Shown here piece by piece: positions 36,529 through 44,255 of a stretch of DNA of 44,255 nucleotides. The position numbers and the translations under genes were made by a program. The notes beneath the pieces are model-generated. The model made no database searches. It was not told the DNA's origin and saw only the letters and a program-made list of their open reading frames with translations. Source of the DNA: Candidatus Thalassarchaeaceae archaeon (GTDB lineage: Archaea; Thermoplasmatota; Poseidoniia; Poseidoniales; Thalassarchaeaceae); NCBI GenBank assembly GCA_029250665.1, contig JAQXEV010000072.1, forward strand, positions 1-44,255, written 5' to 3'. Position 1 is the stretch's first letter; each line of letters opens with the position of its first letter.

Positions 36529-37467
36529 TCAGACCAAAGATTCGCTCGCGGCGATGATCGCTTCAGTGGTAAGTCCTACCATTTCCAACAATTCTTCACT
36601 ACCGCCACTCTCGCCGAAACGATCCTGAACGCCTAGCATTTTGATTTTGGTAGGATTGGTCTGTGAGAGATGTTCGGCAACTGCTGATCCCAATCCTGCA
36701 ATCACCGAATGATCTTCGACTGTGACGATACCTGAGCATTCTCTCGATAAACGATCGAGAAGTTTTGTATCCAGTGGTTTCAATGTGTGCATGTCTACAA
36801 CCGTCGCATCGATTCCTCGATTTGAGAGCTCTTCTGCTGCATTCATCGCTTTATGGACCATTACGCCGTTAGCGATTATCGCTACATTACTGCCTGTTCG
36901 GAGAACAGACCCTTTTCCTATTTCGAGGGAATTTACTGTATTTTCGTTATACATTCTTGGGGTTTTGTTACGAGCTGTGCGAGTGTATGATGGCGAGTCA
37001 TGGTTGAGTAATGCTGCTGTTAGCCGACGAGCTGATAGGTCATCACATGGGTGCATGACAGTCATTCCGGGTATTGTACGGTACAACGCGAGGTCTTCGA
37101 TTGATTGGGCGCTTGATCCGTCGGTACCGGTGTGTATGCCACCGTGACTTCCACAGATGTGGACAGTGAGTCCGGGTCTCGCTATTCCATTCCGTACTTG
37201 TTCGAATGCACGTTCAGAGAATATTGCAAATGTGCTTGCGAACGGAACTTTGCCGCAGGATGCAAGTCCAGCTGCTACTAACATCATGTTCTGTTCAGCG
37301 ATACCTAGCGATATCGTCCTCTCCGGGTATTTTGCGCGGAAGAGGCAGGACTTTGTTGATTTTCCAAGATCGGCCTCAAGGACTACTACGCGCGGGTCGT
37401 TTGCTATTTCGAGAAGGGCGGCACCGTAGCCATCCCTACTCGCGCCACCGGTGGAAGGTGCACTCAT
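36529..37467 (-). CDS. Transketolase, C-terminal subunit (split)
   Basis: 312 aa; RVVVLEADLGKSTKSCLFRAKYPERTISLGIAEQNMMLVAAGLASCGKVPFASTFAIF, IVTVEDHSVIAGLGSAVAEHL. Confidence 0.93.
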   Translation of the reverse strand: MSAPSTGGASRDGYGAALLEIANDPRVVVLEADLGKSTKSCLFRAKYPERTISLGIAEQNMMLVAAGLASCGKVPFASTFAIFSERAFEQVRNGIARPGLTVHICGSHGGIHTGTDGSSAQSIEDLALYRTIPGMTVMHPCDDLSARRLTAALLNHDSPSYTRTARNKTPRMYNENTVNSLEIGKGSVLRTGSNVAIIANGVMVHKAMNAAEELSNRGIDATVVDMHTLKPLDTKLLDRLSRECSGIVTVEDHSVIAGLGSAVAEHLSQTNPTKIKMLGVQDRFGESGGSEELLEMVGLTTEAIIAASESLV

Positions 37468-38285
37468 GCTAATTCCTCCATTGCTTGGGACAATTCTTCA
37501 TCACTGGGTGCTTTTCCATGGAATGCAGGATTATCCTCCATAAATGAGACTCCTTTGCCTTTCACAGTATGAGCAACGATTGCATTAGGTCCTGGGGTAT
37601 TAGCAGCCCAATTCAGAGCTTCGACTACCTGTTCCATATCATGTCCATCGATTTCTTTCACAGACCATCCGAATGAGTTTATTTTACTCGCTATATCTCC
37701 GATCTCCATTTGTACATCTACAAAGTCATCGTTTTGTATTCTATTACGATCGACGATTACGTGCAGGTTCTGAATTTCATGATAACTCGCTGCCATGAAG
37801 GCTTCCCAAACTTGCCCTTCCTGAGTTTCACCATCACCAATCATGACCCAAGTATGGAATTCTTGTTCGTTTAGTCGGGCAGCAAAGGCACAACCTAAAC
37901 CGAATGACAAACCCATGCCTAGGCTGCCAGCTGAGAAATCAACTCCATTGGTCCACTTCATGTCTACGTGGCCCTGACAGACTGACCCCATTGTACGGAA
38001 TCCATCCAAATCAGACTGCGAAAGGAAGCCCATTTCGTGAAGGATTGAGTAAACTGCAGGTGACGCATGCCCTTTGCTCATAACGAAGCGATCCCGTTCT
38101 CCATTGTTTGCATCATCCGGTGAAACTGACATTTGCGTTGAATACAATCCAACTAAGAGGTCGATTGCAGAAAGGGATCCACCAGGGTGTCCTGCTCCGG
38201 CTTTGTGAACCATGTCTACAATTGCTCGCCGACACCTCTTGGCGCGTTCATTCAACTCGCTGAGTGGAATCGGCTCCGCTGACAC
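37464..38285 (-). CDS. Transketolase, N-terminal (ThDP-binding) subunit (split), GTG start
   Basis: 273 aa; KAGAGHPGGSLSAIDLLVGLY, FVMSKGHASPAVYSIL, GSLGMGLSFGLGCAFAARL, VMIGDGETQEGQVWEAFMAA; 4-bp overlap with the C subunit. Confidence 0.94.
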   Translation of the reverse strand: MSAEPIPLSELNERAKRCRRAIVDMVHKAGAGHPGGSLSAIDLLVGLYSTQMSVSPDDANNGERDRFVMSKGHASPAVYSILHEMGFLSQSDLDGFRTMGSVCQGHVDMKWTNGVDFSAGSLGMGLSFGLGCAFAARLNEQEFHTWVMIGDGETQEGQVWEAFMAASYHEIQNLHVIVDRNRIQNDDFVDVQMEIGDIASKINSFGWSVKEIDGHDMEQVVEALNWAANTPGPNAIVAHTVKGKGVSFMEDNPAFHGKAPSDEELSQAMEELA

Positions 38286-38346
38286 GATACGTGGTTCAGT
38301 GATGGGCCTTTGATGATTTCTGGCTTCCTCTGCCTACTATGTTCTG

Positions 38347-38363
38347 AGATAGATTCACTATCT
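38347..38363 (+). promoter_or_regulatory. Inverted repeat AGATAG-ATTCA-CTATCT upstream of mqnE
   Basis: Perfect 6-bp arms, 34 nt upstream of the mqnE ATG, in the divergent region with transketolase. Confidence 0.35.
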
Positions 38364-38396
38364 GAAATCATCTCGGTATGATTACGAGGGAGCGTA

Positions 38397-39599
38397 ATGC
38401 AGTCAATCTCTGGTCAGGATTCCAATATCGATTGGACTGCGCGATTAGCTGAGATGCCAATCCCACAGTCGATTCGATCAAACAAACTTCTGTATTCTGC
38501 ATATTCCGAACTGTCTTCAAATGGCAGAATATCTGAATCAACTGGTCTATTGTTGATGGACGATGCACCCCTTTCTGGTTTGACCACTCTTGCTTTGATG
38601 GTCAAGCGGTCAAAACATTCCGATGAGGTTTTCTTCAACGAAAACCTCCATGTCAATACCACAAATATTTGTGTCTTAGCTTGTCGATTCTGTGCCTTTC
38701 GTAAAGGGCCTCGTCACAAAGATGCGTATCAGCTCTCGGTCAAGGAATATTTGCACAGAATCGAACCATTCGCAGAACATATCGACGAGGTACATTCCGT
38801 AGGAGGCTTACACCCTACTTGGACCGTGGAGCATTATGCGGAACTGTATCGACAGTGTAAACAGAGATTCCCTCACATCCACATTAAATCGTTAACGGCA
38901 ATCGAAATCAAACACATCGCCGAACGTTCCAATTTGTCGTTTAGTGAAGTCATCAAGACTCTGAAAGAATCCGGATTAGATTCGATTCCAGGAGGTGGTG
39001 CTGAGATTCTCGTCGATTCAGTTCGCGATCGAATATGTCGTGGCAAGGAATCAAGTCAAGAATATCTCGACATTCATCGGGCTGCGCATAGATTGCACAT
39101 TCCGACGAATTGTACCATGTTATTCGGAACCGTGGAATCTTCGGCAGATCGAATTAAACATCTTTCTCTTCTTAGAGAATTACAAGATGAAACGGGTGGC
39201 TTCCAATGCTTCGTTCCATATCCATTCCTCCGTGATAAGACCAGACTCCCCGAGGCCCAATTAGCCAGTTCTAATGAGATATTACGTGTAATCAGTGTAT
39301 CTCGACTAATGTTGGACAATATCCCTCACATCAAAGCATATCGTATGAACATCGGTGACTCAGTCTCTCAGATGGCTCTCAGTGCAGGTGCAGATGATAT
39401 CGATGGAACAGTCGGCCATGAGGAAATTATGCATTCAGCTGGAAGTAAAACACGTTTGGATTCCAGCCGAGCCGACATTTGCCGCTTGATTGAGGACGCA
39501 GGTTATACGCCTGTGAAACGGAATTCTACGTACTCTGAGTTTGAAACCGTCGCTTCTTTAGTTACTGAACGAACAGTGTTGCCAATTATCGAAGTTTGA
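38397..39599 (+). CDS. mqnE: Aminofutalosine synthase (radical SAM, MqnE)
   Basis: 400 aa; NLHVNTTNICVLACRFCAFRKG (CxxxCxxC), EVHSVGGLHPTWTVEHY, LKESGLDSIPGGGAEILVDSVRDRIC, HRAAHRLHIPTNCTMLFGTVESSADRIKHL, LQDETGGFQCFVPYPF. Confidence 0.9.
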   Translation: MQSISGQDSNIDWTARLAEMPIPQSIRSNKLLYSAYSELSSNGRISESTGLLLMDDAPLSGLTTLALMVKRSKHSDEVFFNENLHVNTTNICVLACRFCAFRKGPRHKDAYQLSVKEYLHRIEPFAEHIDEVHSVGGLHPTWTVEHYAELYRQCKQRFPHIHIKSLTAIEIKHIAERSNLSFSEVIKTLKESGLDSIPGGGAEILVDSVRDRICRGKESSQEYLDIHRAAHRLHIPTNCTMLFGTVESSADRIKHLSLLRELQDETGGFQCFVPYPFLRDKTRLPEAQLASSNEILRVISVSRLMLDNIPHIKAYRMNIGDSVSQMALSAGADDIDGTVGHEEIMHSAGSKTRLDSSRADICRLIEDAGYTPVKRNSTYSEFETVASLVTERTVLPIIEV

Positions 39600-39608
39600 G
39601 GTGTAGAT

Positions 39609-40403
39609 TTGTCCTGGACTAGTGTAATTGGTCGTGTAGCATTCACTAATTGTGATCCATTGTTTCATGGTTTGAGTGATGAATGGACCGTGCTTCCTGC
39701 GCCACCTGCATGGTTGACTGGGCACGTTCTTCGAAGAGACTGCATCACTGCGCCTATTCCTACAGCTGACTATGCTCTTCACCATGAGGAACTTATGTTA
39801 CTACCCGAATTGGGTATAGTTGGAATGGGTGCGGTAGGATCTGTTATTCTCTTCGGCACAAGAGAATTAGATAAGATGAGAGACATAGCACTTCCTTCTG
39901 ATTCTTCGACTTCTAAGGTTTTGTTGAGGTGGTTGTTGAATCATAGAGGGCTGGATCCTAAATGCATAGAAACTGGCCCTGATCTTACCTCCATGCTAGA
40001 TCGCTGTGATGGCGCTTTACTCATCGGTGACAGAGCCCTCGCTGCAGCATCCGAGCATCCTGAATTAGTCTGCCTAGACCTAGGTGGAGAATGGACGCAA
40101 GTGACTGGTTTTCCTATGGTTTTCGGTGTATTTGCTTGCCGTCGGGACACGCCAGTAGAGAATCTCAAAATTATCCATTCGGAGCTCTTGGAAAATTACT
40201 CGAAATTCAACCATGATGAAAAACATAAGGCGGCAGTAATAACAGCGGCAGCGGAATCTACAGGTGCCGATTTCGATCGAGTATCACATTATTTCGAAAA
40301 TGAAGTACGAAATGTTCTCGATAATGAATCGAAAAAGGGTCTCGCATTATTCTTGAACGATGTTTGTGGAATGACTACTGACCCAGAATGGGTTGCGATG
40401 TAA
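39609..40403 (+). CDS. mqnA: Chorismate dehydratase (MqnA)
   Basis: 264 aa; periplasmic-binding-like fold: VIGRVAFTNCDPLFHGL, PAWLTGHVLRRDCITAPIPTADYALHHEELMLLPELGIVGMGAVGSVILF, LLIGDRALAA; TTG start; adjacent to mqnE. Confidence 0.82.
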   Translation: MSWTSVIGRVAFTNCDPLFHGLSDEWTVLPAPPAWLTGHVLRRDCITAPIPTADYALHHEELMLLPELGIVGMGAVGSVILFGTRELDKMRDIALPSDSSTSKVLLRWLLNHRGLDPKCIETGPDLTSMLDRCDGALLIGDRALAAASEHPELVCLDLGGEWTQVTGFPMVFGVFACRRDTPVENLKIIHSELLENYSKFNHDEKHKAAVITAAAESTGADFDRVSHYFENEVRNVLDNESKKGLALFLNDVCGMTTDPEWVAM

Positions 40404-40407
40404 CCAC

Positions 40408-40887
40408 TCATTCTGCGTAGTCCAACCGCTTACTAGCAACCCATTCAAGAAGGTCGAGAGCAACCTCGCATGATTCCGCAACAACGACTTCATCATCGTT
40501 GACATACTCTTCCAGCACAGACAATGCTGTTCTATCACCAATCGCTCCAAGTGCTTCTGCTGCTTCGTGACGGACCATCACATCTTCATCAGCATCAGCT
40601 AACCTATCGATGAGATGTGGTACAGCATGTGAATCTTGCATTTGACCCATGACATAAGCGATCTCATGTTTCAGAAGTGCTGACTTGGAGGCAAAGGCCG
40701 CAGCAAGTGCCTCTACCGAATCCTTCCCTCCAATATTTCTCAGAGCAAATAGAGCTCGCATGCGCTGGAACATCTTCTCATCTTCATTACAAATCGTGTT
40801 CCGTAATGTTGCGACTTTGTTGTCTTCACTTGGAGGCGCAGGGTCGACTGAATCGAATTCGGACCTCTCAGGTATATTCTCAGTCAT
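40408..40887 (-). CDS. HEAT-repeat protein resembling a half-length deoxyhypusine hydroxylase (DOHH-like)
   Basis: 159 aa; SVDPAPPSEDNKVATLRN...MFQRMRALFALRNIGGKDSVEALAAAFASKSALLKHEIAYVMGQMQDSHAVPHLIDRLADADEDVMVRHEAAEALGAIGDRTALSVLEEYVNDDEVVVAESCEVALDLLEW; HE pairs H74-E75 and H107-E108, 33 residues apart. Confidence 0.8.
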   Translation of the reverse strand: MTENIPERSEFDSVDPAPPSEDNKVATLRNTICNEDEKMFQRMRALFALRNIGGKDSVEALAAAFASKSALLKHEIAYVMGQMQDSHAVPHLIDRLADADEDVMVRHEAAEALGAIGDRTALSVLEEYVNDDEVVVAESCEVALDLLEWVASKRLDYAE

Positions 40888-41745
40888 TTATTCAACTCCA
40901 ATGAATTCGATTGAATCCGTTTCCAATCCAGCATCAATCATACCAATTCGCTGCCCTTCTTTCAAAAATAATCGAATCGCAGCTCGACCTTCAGGCCCGT
41001 AATCCAGTGTTCTTTTGTTGACGTACATCTGAACAAATTCCCGATTCGTATCATCATCGATACCACGACCCCATGATTTAGCAAATTCCAGAGCCGCGTC
41101 AGGATTCTCAAGTGAGTGTTCGATGGAACGCTTCACGTCTTGGGATAATTGGAGACACAATTCTTCCCCGAGATCTCTCCTTACCACATTTCCACCTAGC
41201 GGTAGTGGTAGTCCAGTCTTCTCATTCCACCATACTCCTAGGTCCAGAACGAGATGAACTCCCTCGTCTTTCCAAGTGAGTTGGCCTTCATGAATAATCA
41301 AACCGACATCGTAGATTCCTGCCTTGACGGCCGGAAGTATTTCGTCAAAGGGAACTACATCTACCTCGACTTCACCCCAAGCAAGTCTTAGCGCGAGATA
41401 CGCAGAGGTATCGAGCCCGGGAATAGCGATTTTGCATGACTTCGCATCCGTCTCATTCATCGGTGAATTAGAAATCAACATAGGGCCATAGCCCTCGCCC
41501 ATCGATGCACCGCAATTCATCAAGACATAATCGTCTACAATACGTGGGAAGGAATGTATGCTTACAGCTGAGATTTCGTATTCCTTGGTTAGTGCCTTCT
41601 CATTCAGAGTTTGTATGTCCAAAAGCACGTGTTCGTAGGTCCTACCTGGTGTTTCGAAAGCACCAGTTGTCAGGGCATGAAACATGAAAGCATCATCAGG
41701 ATCTGGAGAATGCCCGACCCGAATATGTACTCCGGCTTGCTCCAT
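40888..41745 (-). CDS. mqnD: 1,4-dihydroxy-6-naphthoate synthase (MqnD)
   Basis: 285 aa; IRVGHSPDPDDAFMFHALTTGAFETPG, LNEKALTKEYEISAVSIHSFPRIVDDYVLMNCGASMGEGYGPMLIS, IAIPGLDTSAYLALRL, GLIIHEGQLTW. Confidence 0.92.
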   Translation of the reverse strand: MEQAGVHIRVGHSPDPDDAFMFHALTTGAFETPGRTYEHVLLDIQTLNEKALTKEYEISAVSIHSFPRIVDDYVLMNCGASMGEGYGPMLISNSPMNETDAKSCKIAIPGLDTSAYLALRLAWGEVEVDVVPFDEILPAVKAGIYDVGLIIHEGQLTWKDEGVHLVLDLGVWWNEKTGLPLPLGGNVVRRDLGEELCLQLSQDVKRSIEHSLENPDAALEFAKSWGRGIDDDTNREFVQMYVNKRTLDYGPEGRAAIRLFLKEGQRIGMIDAGLETDSIEFIGVE

Positions 41746-41838
41746 ATTGGCCGGCGACAGAAACTACTTCAAAATCGCTTTGCTCTTTCTATTTGAACTG
41801 AGGTAAGTATCAAGAAGCAATATCGAGCGCACCAAGTC

Positions 41839-42033
41839 ATGCCCGACGCTTCGAAACTCTCCACCGCCTCAGGTCAATTGGGACCTGTTTGTGCAGTCAC
41901 TGGCAAGGCGTTGACCTTCGCTGAAGCAATCATCCTCGATGGTGAGTACGTTTGTTTCGAAGCCTATGTCGAAAAGACCGGAGCAGGACCTGCCACTGAA
42001 GGAAAGGAAGTTCAGGGCCTGGACCTAGATTGA
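41839..42033 (+). CDS. Small hypothetical protein
   Basis: 64 aa, MPDASKLSTASGQLGPVCAVTGKALTFAEAIILDGEYVCFEAYVEKTGAGPATEGKEVQGLDLD; compact fold-like composition, no overlapping competitor. Confidence 0.55.
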   Translation: MPDASKLSTASGQLGPVCAVTGKALTFAEAIILDGEYVCFEAYVEKTGAGPATEGKEVQGLDLD

Positions 42034-42106
42034 ATAATCTCTAGAATCCTACCGAGGAATCACTGGAAGACAAAGGGTTGAGTTCATCAGCCTCCCTCTG
42101 CGTATA

Positions 42107-43321
42107 GTGCTCGTGATGGAAGGTTGGAGCAGGTATGCCCTGCGATTCTCTCGATTTTACAGGTCTCTTTCAAAAGATGACTTGTGGACTCCTTCTCGCT
42201 TGAGAAATCGAGAATGGATGTTCATTCATTGGGGTGATAAACCGGTTGATAGACATCGAGGCTTTTCTTCTGACGAATCGCTTCTTGGATACTTGCAACA
42301 AAGAGGCCCCCATTCATGTTTCCACAGTACCGCTTACTATCGACACCCATTGGAACGAAAAATGATTGACAAGGATTGGAGAGGAGCGGATTTAATTTTC
42401 GACCTTGACGGTGACCACCTTCCTGGAGTTTCTGATGCAGATTTCCCAGGGATGTTAGAATTGATTCATGAACAGGCATGGAGTCTTTGGAATGACTTTT
42501 TAGAACCCGAATTCAATATGAAGAGAGAGTTTGCACAATTCACATTTTCAGGCCACAGAGGATTTCACATTCATGTCAGAGATCCCGCTTTGATGGGTAT
42601 GGATTCTAATGCTAGAAGGGAGATTGTCAATTACATCCGAGGAGAAGGTTTGGAAGTTAATGCGGTTTTATCCGGAGATAAAAGTGGTTGGAGGGATCGC
42701 ATTGAAGTTGGAATGCAAAGCGTATTGGATAAATTGCGTATGATCGCTGAGAAGGAGTCTGGAGGTACAGCGATAATGGAGGAATTCTACGGAATTTTAA
42801 ATGGTAATTCAGCCTCAAAAAGAGGAGGGAAATCTGGAGTCAGTAAGGCACGAATAAAATCGCTTGCTGAATCAACCACATCAGAGGAGCGAATTAAGAG
42901 ATTGAGAAGCGATCATTCGCTCTTGGTATTTGGAAAAGAAACCCCTGCGTTTTGGGATCTTGTGAAGGGCGATAGATCCGTAGTCTTGGGAACTGCTGGG
43001 GAGACTGATGAGAACGTTACGGTTGATGTGAAGCGAGTCATTCGTCATCTAGGTAGCTTACATGGAAAATGTGGGCTTCGAGTTACAGAAATTCCATTCG
43101 AAAGACTCGATCCTGACGGTTCCAATCCATTCCGCCCACTCGATGAAGCAGTCGTGCTCAAAGGAGGCGCTGATTCCCGAGTTGAACTCTTACGCGACGA
43201 CATTACAGCGAGATTAGGCGATCGGGAGGTTTCGGGAGGAACTGGGGATGTATACAGCGTTAACGATGCCATGTGCACCTTCCTGTGTTTGAAGGGCTGG
43301 GCACGACAATTACCTGAATGA
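42107..43321 (+). CDS. priS: DNA primase small (catalytic) subunit PriS; start may be ATG 42116
   Basis: 404 aa; WMFIHWGDKPVDRHRGF, GADLIFDLDGDHLPG (DxD), FAQFTFSGHRGFHIHVRDP, VNAVLSGDKSGWRDRIE, VDVKRVIRHLGSLHGKCGLRVTEI. Confidence 0.93.
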   Translation: MLVMEGWSRYALRFSRFYRSLSKDDLWTPSRLRNREWMFIHWGDKPVDRHRGFSSDESLLGYLQQRGPHSCFHSTAYYRHPLERKMIDKDWRGADLIFDLDGDHLPGVSDADFPGMLELIHEQAWSLWNDFLEPEFNMKREFAQFTFSGHRGFHIHVRDPALMGMDSNARREIVNYIRGEGLEVNAVLSGDKSGWRDRIEVGMQSVLDKLRMIAEKESGGTAIMEEFYGILNGNSASKRGGKSGVSKARIKSLAESTTSEERIKRLRSDHSLLVFGKETPAFWDLVKGDRSVVLGTAGETDENVTVDVKRVIRHLGSLHGKCGLRVTEIPFERLDPDGSNPFRPLDEAVVLKGGADSRVELLRDDITARLGDREVSGGTGDVYSVNDAMCTFLCLKGWARQLPE

Positions 43322-43399
43322 GTAGCCTGCTGTTATATCCAATCCACAGAATGTTGAATAATGGCGGTCAGTGGAACGGAGTTGAAAGGAGGCTGGCGT

Positions 43400-44179
43400 A
43401 TGTCGGATGAAGAAGACGATACCTATGATGATCTTCCACTTCCACCTATACCTCCGGGTCTGTCAATCCCCCCACCACCACAGCCCCCTTCATCACTAGA
43501 TATGGAAATTCCAGAGATACCTCCCATGCCCACTCCTCCACCACCGCCCGGTATTTTTCTACCTGAAAACGAAACATTCCTTTCATCAGATTCAATCGAG
43601 ACTGAAGACGATGATTTCAAATCAGCTTGGGAACGAAGAAAGAGTGAAAATCCTGCTTTCGCCACTGAAAAAAGAGATCAGATGTACGGTCATATAGATC
43701 GAATCGCTACTGGTGAGGTTGGTACTCTCCTCGATCGATTTTCCGATCGATTTGGTTCTGAACTTGATCGAGAGATCATCGTCCTTCGGAAGAAACAACA
43801 ACAGGACATGCGCGATATCAAGCCGACTGTAGAACTAATTTCTCCACCCGATGAGGAATATGGAGAAGAAGACGAAGAAGGATCATTTGAAGAAGATTCA
43901 GCTGGTGAAGATAACTTTGCTGAATTCTTTGCAGTGGTGAATGACCTTCTTGGTGGTATGCCTGATGATTTCGTTCAATCTTTCGTAACTTCAGATGATT
44001 TTCCACTATTCGAGTTGGTCGGTTCGGATCCTGAGGGGGCGAGTGAAGATGATCGCAATAGTTTCTTCCTGATGATAAATCGGGTTTTAGGCGAACTTCC
44101 AGACGATATGGTAAAGGAATTCGTGCAATCCCCCGGATTCGGAGTCTTCCAGGAAATGGGTACAATCTACGGAGAATGA
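43400..44179 (+). CDS. Proline-rich, acidic hypothetical protein with internal duplication
   Basis: Start ATG 43400 preceded by SD-like AAAGGAGG (43385-43392); Pro-rich N-terminus PPIPPGLSIPPPPQPP...PPMPTPPPPPG; two C-terminal copies of a roughly 33-aa unit. Confidence 0.72.
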   Translation: MSDEEDDTYDDLPLPPIPPGLSIPPPPQPPSSLDMEIPEIPPMPTPPPPPGIFLPENETFLSSDSIETEDDDFKSAWERRKSENPAFATEKRDQMYGHIDRIATGEVGTLLDRFSDRFGSELDREIIVLRKKQQQDMRDIKPTVELISPPDEEYGEEDEEGSFEEDSAGEDNFAEFFAVVNDLLGGMPDDFVQSFVTSDDFPLFELVGSDPEGASEDDRNSFFLMINRVLGELPDDMVKEFVQSPGFGVFQEMGTIYGE

Positions 44180-44183
44180 AAAT

Positions 44184-44255
44184 ATGGGACTTCTAGAAAA
44201 AGCAGGAAACATCTCTTCTGAAGATGAAAAGCCGGAAACAAAGATTCCAAAGAAA
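44184..44255 (+). CDS. Start of a downstream CDS, truncated by the window edge
   Basis: ATG at 44184, open to the end: MGLLEKAGNISSEDEKPETKIPKK; starts 4 nt after the previous stop. Confidence 0.5.
   Translation, partial: MGLLEKAGNISSEDEKPETKIPKK

Noticed and set aside
40408-40887. Calling the HEAT protein simply a phycobilin-lyase-type or generic HEAT adaptor
   Set aside because: Generic HEAT proteins need not keep paired HE motifs at exact 33-residue spacing together with SVDPAPP and the FALRN.GG/GQMQ/EALGAIG context; DOHH resemblance is the more specific explanation, though not proven.
1-44255. CRISPR arrays, insertion sequences, prophage, tRNA or rRNA genes
   Set aside because: Scanned by eye for regular repeat-spacer patterns, transposase/integrase motifs, and tRNA T-loop/acceptor patterns; none seen. 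A tRNAscan/Infernal run would be decisive.

Overview
The window is gene-dense (about 48-50% GC by eye), with short intergenic gaps and information-processing genes of clear archaeal type. Gene content (exosome superoperon, GTG/TTG starts, leaderless-style promoters, fused isoprenoid enzymes) suggests a Euryarchaeote, most likely Marine Group II / Poseidoniales-like; this taxonomy is inference. I support about 40 protein genes: RFC large subunit (partial), GlyRS, a 1763-aa Lhr-type helicase, an archaeosortase, GmhA and GmhB heptose enzymes, TiaS, a RadB-like protein with an altered Walker A, PurB, Dph6, an exosome/proteasome superoperon (PsmA-SBDS-Rrp4-Rrp41-Rrp42-L37Ae-Pcc1-prefoldin beta-DHH), a UbiD-family decarboxylase, S12, S7, EF-2, a fused type-I IDI + prenyl diphosphate synthase, isopentenyl phosphate kinase, KptA/Tpt1, thiolase, CoaBC, ProRS, a split transketolase, futalosine-pathway genes (MqnE, MqnA, MqnD) and PriS. 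No CRISPR array, mobile element, rRNA or tRNA was recognised. The most striking item is a 159-aa HEAT-repeat protein (40408-40887, minus) that resembles one half of eukaryotic deoxyhypusine hydroxylase. It keeps two His-Glu pairs at the exact 33-residue spacing and abuts mqnD (TAAATG). Other leads are the IDI-GGPPS fusion with IPK and UbiD (archaeal mevalonate route), a futalosine menaquinone locus, the archaeosortase head-to-head with heptose genes, and a recurrent class of inverted repeats just upstream of TATA-like boxes.
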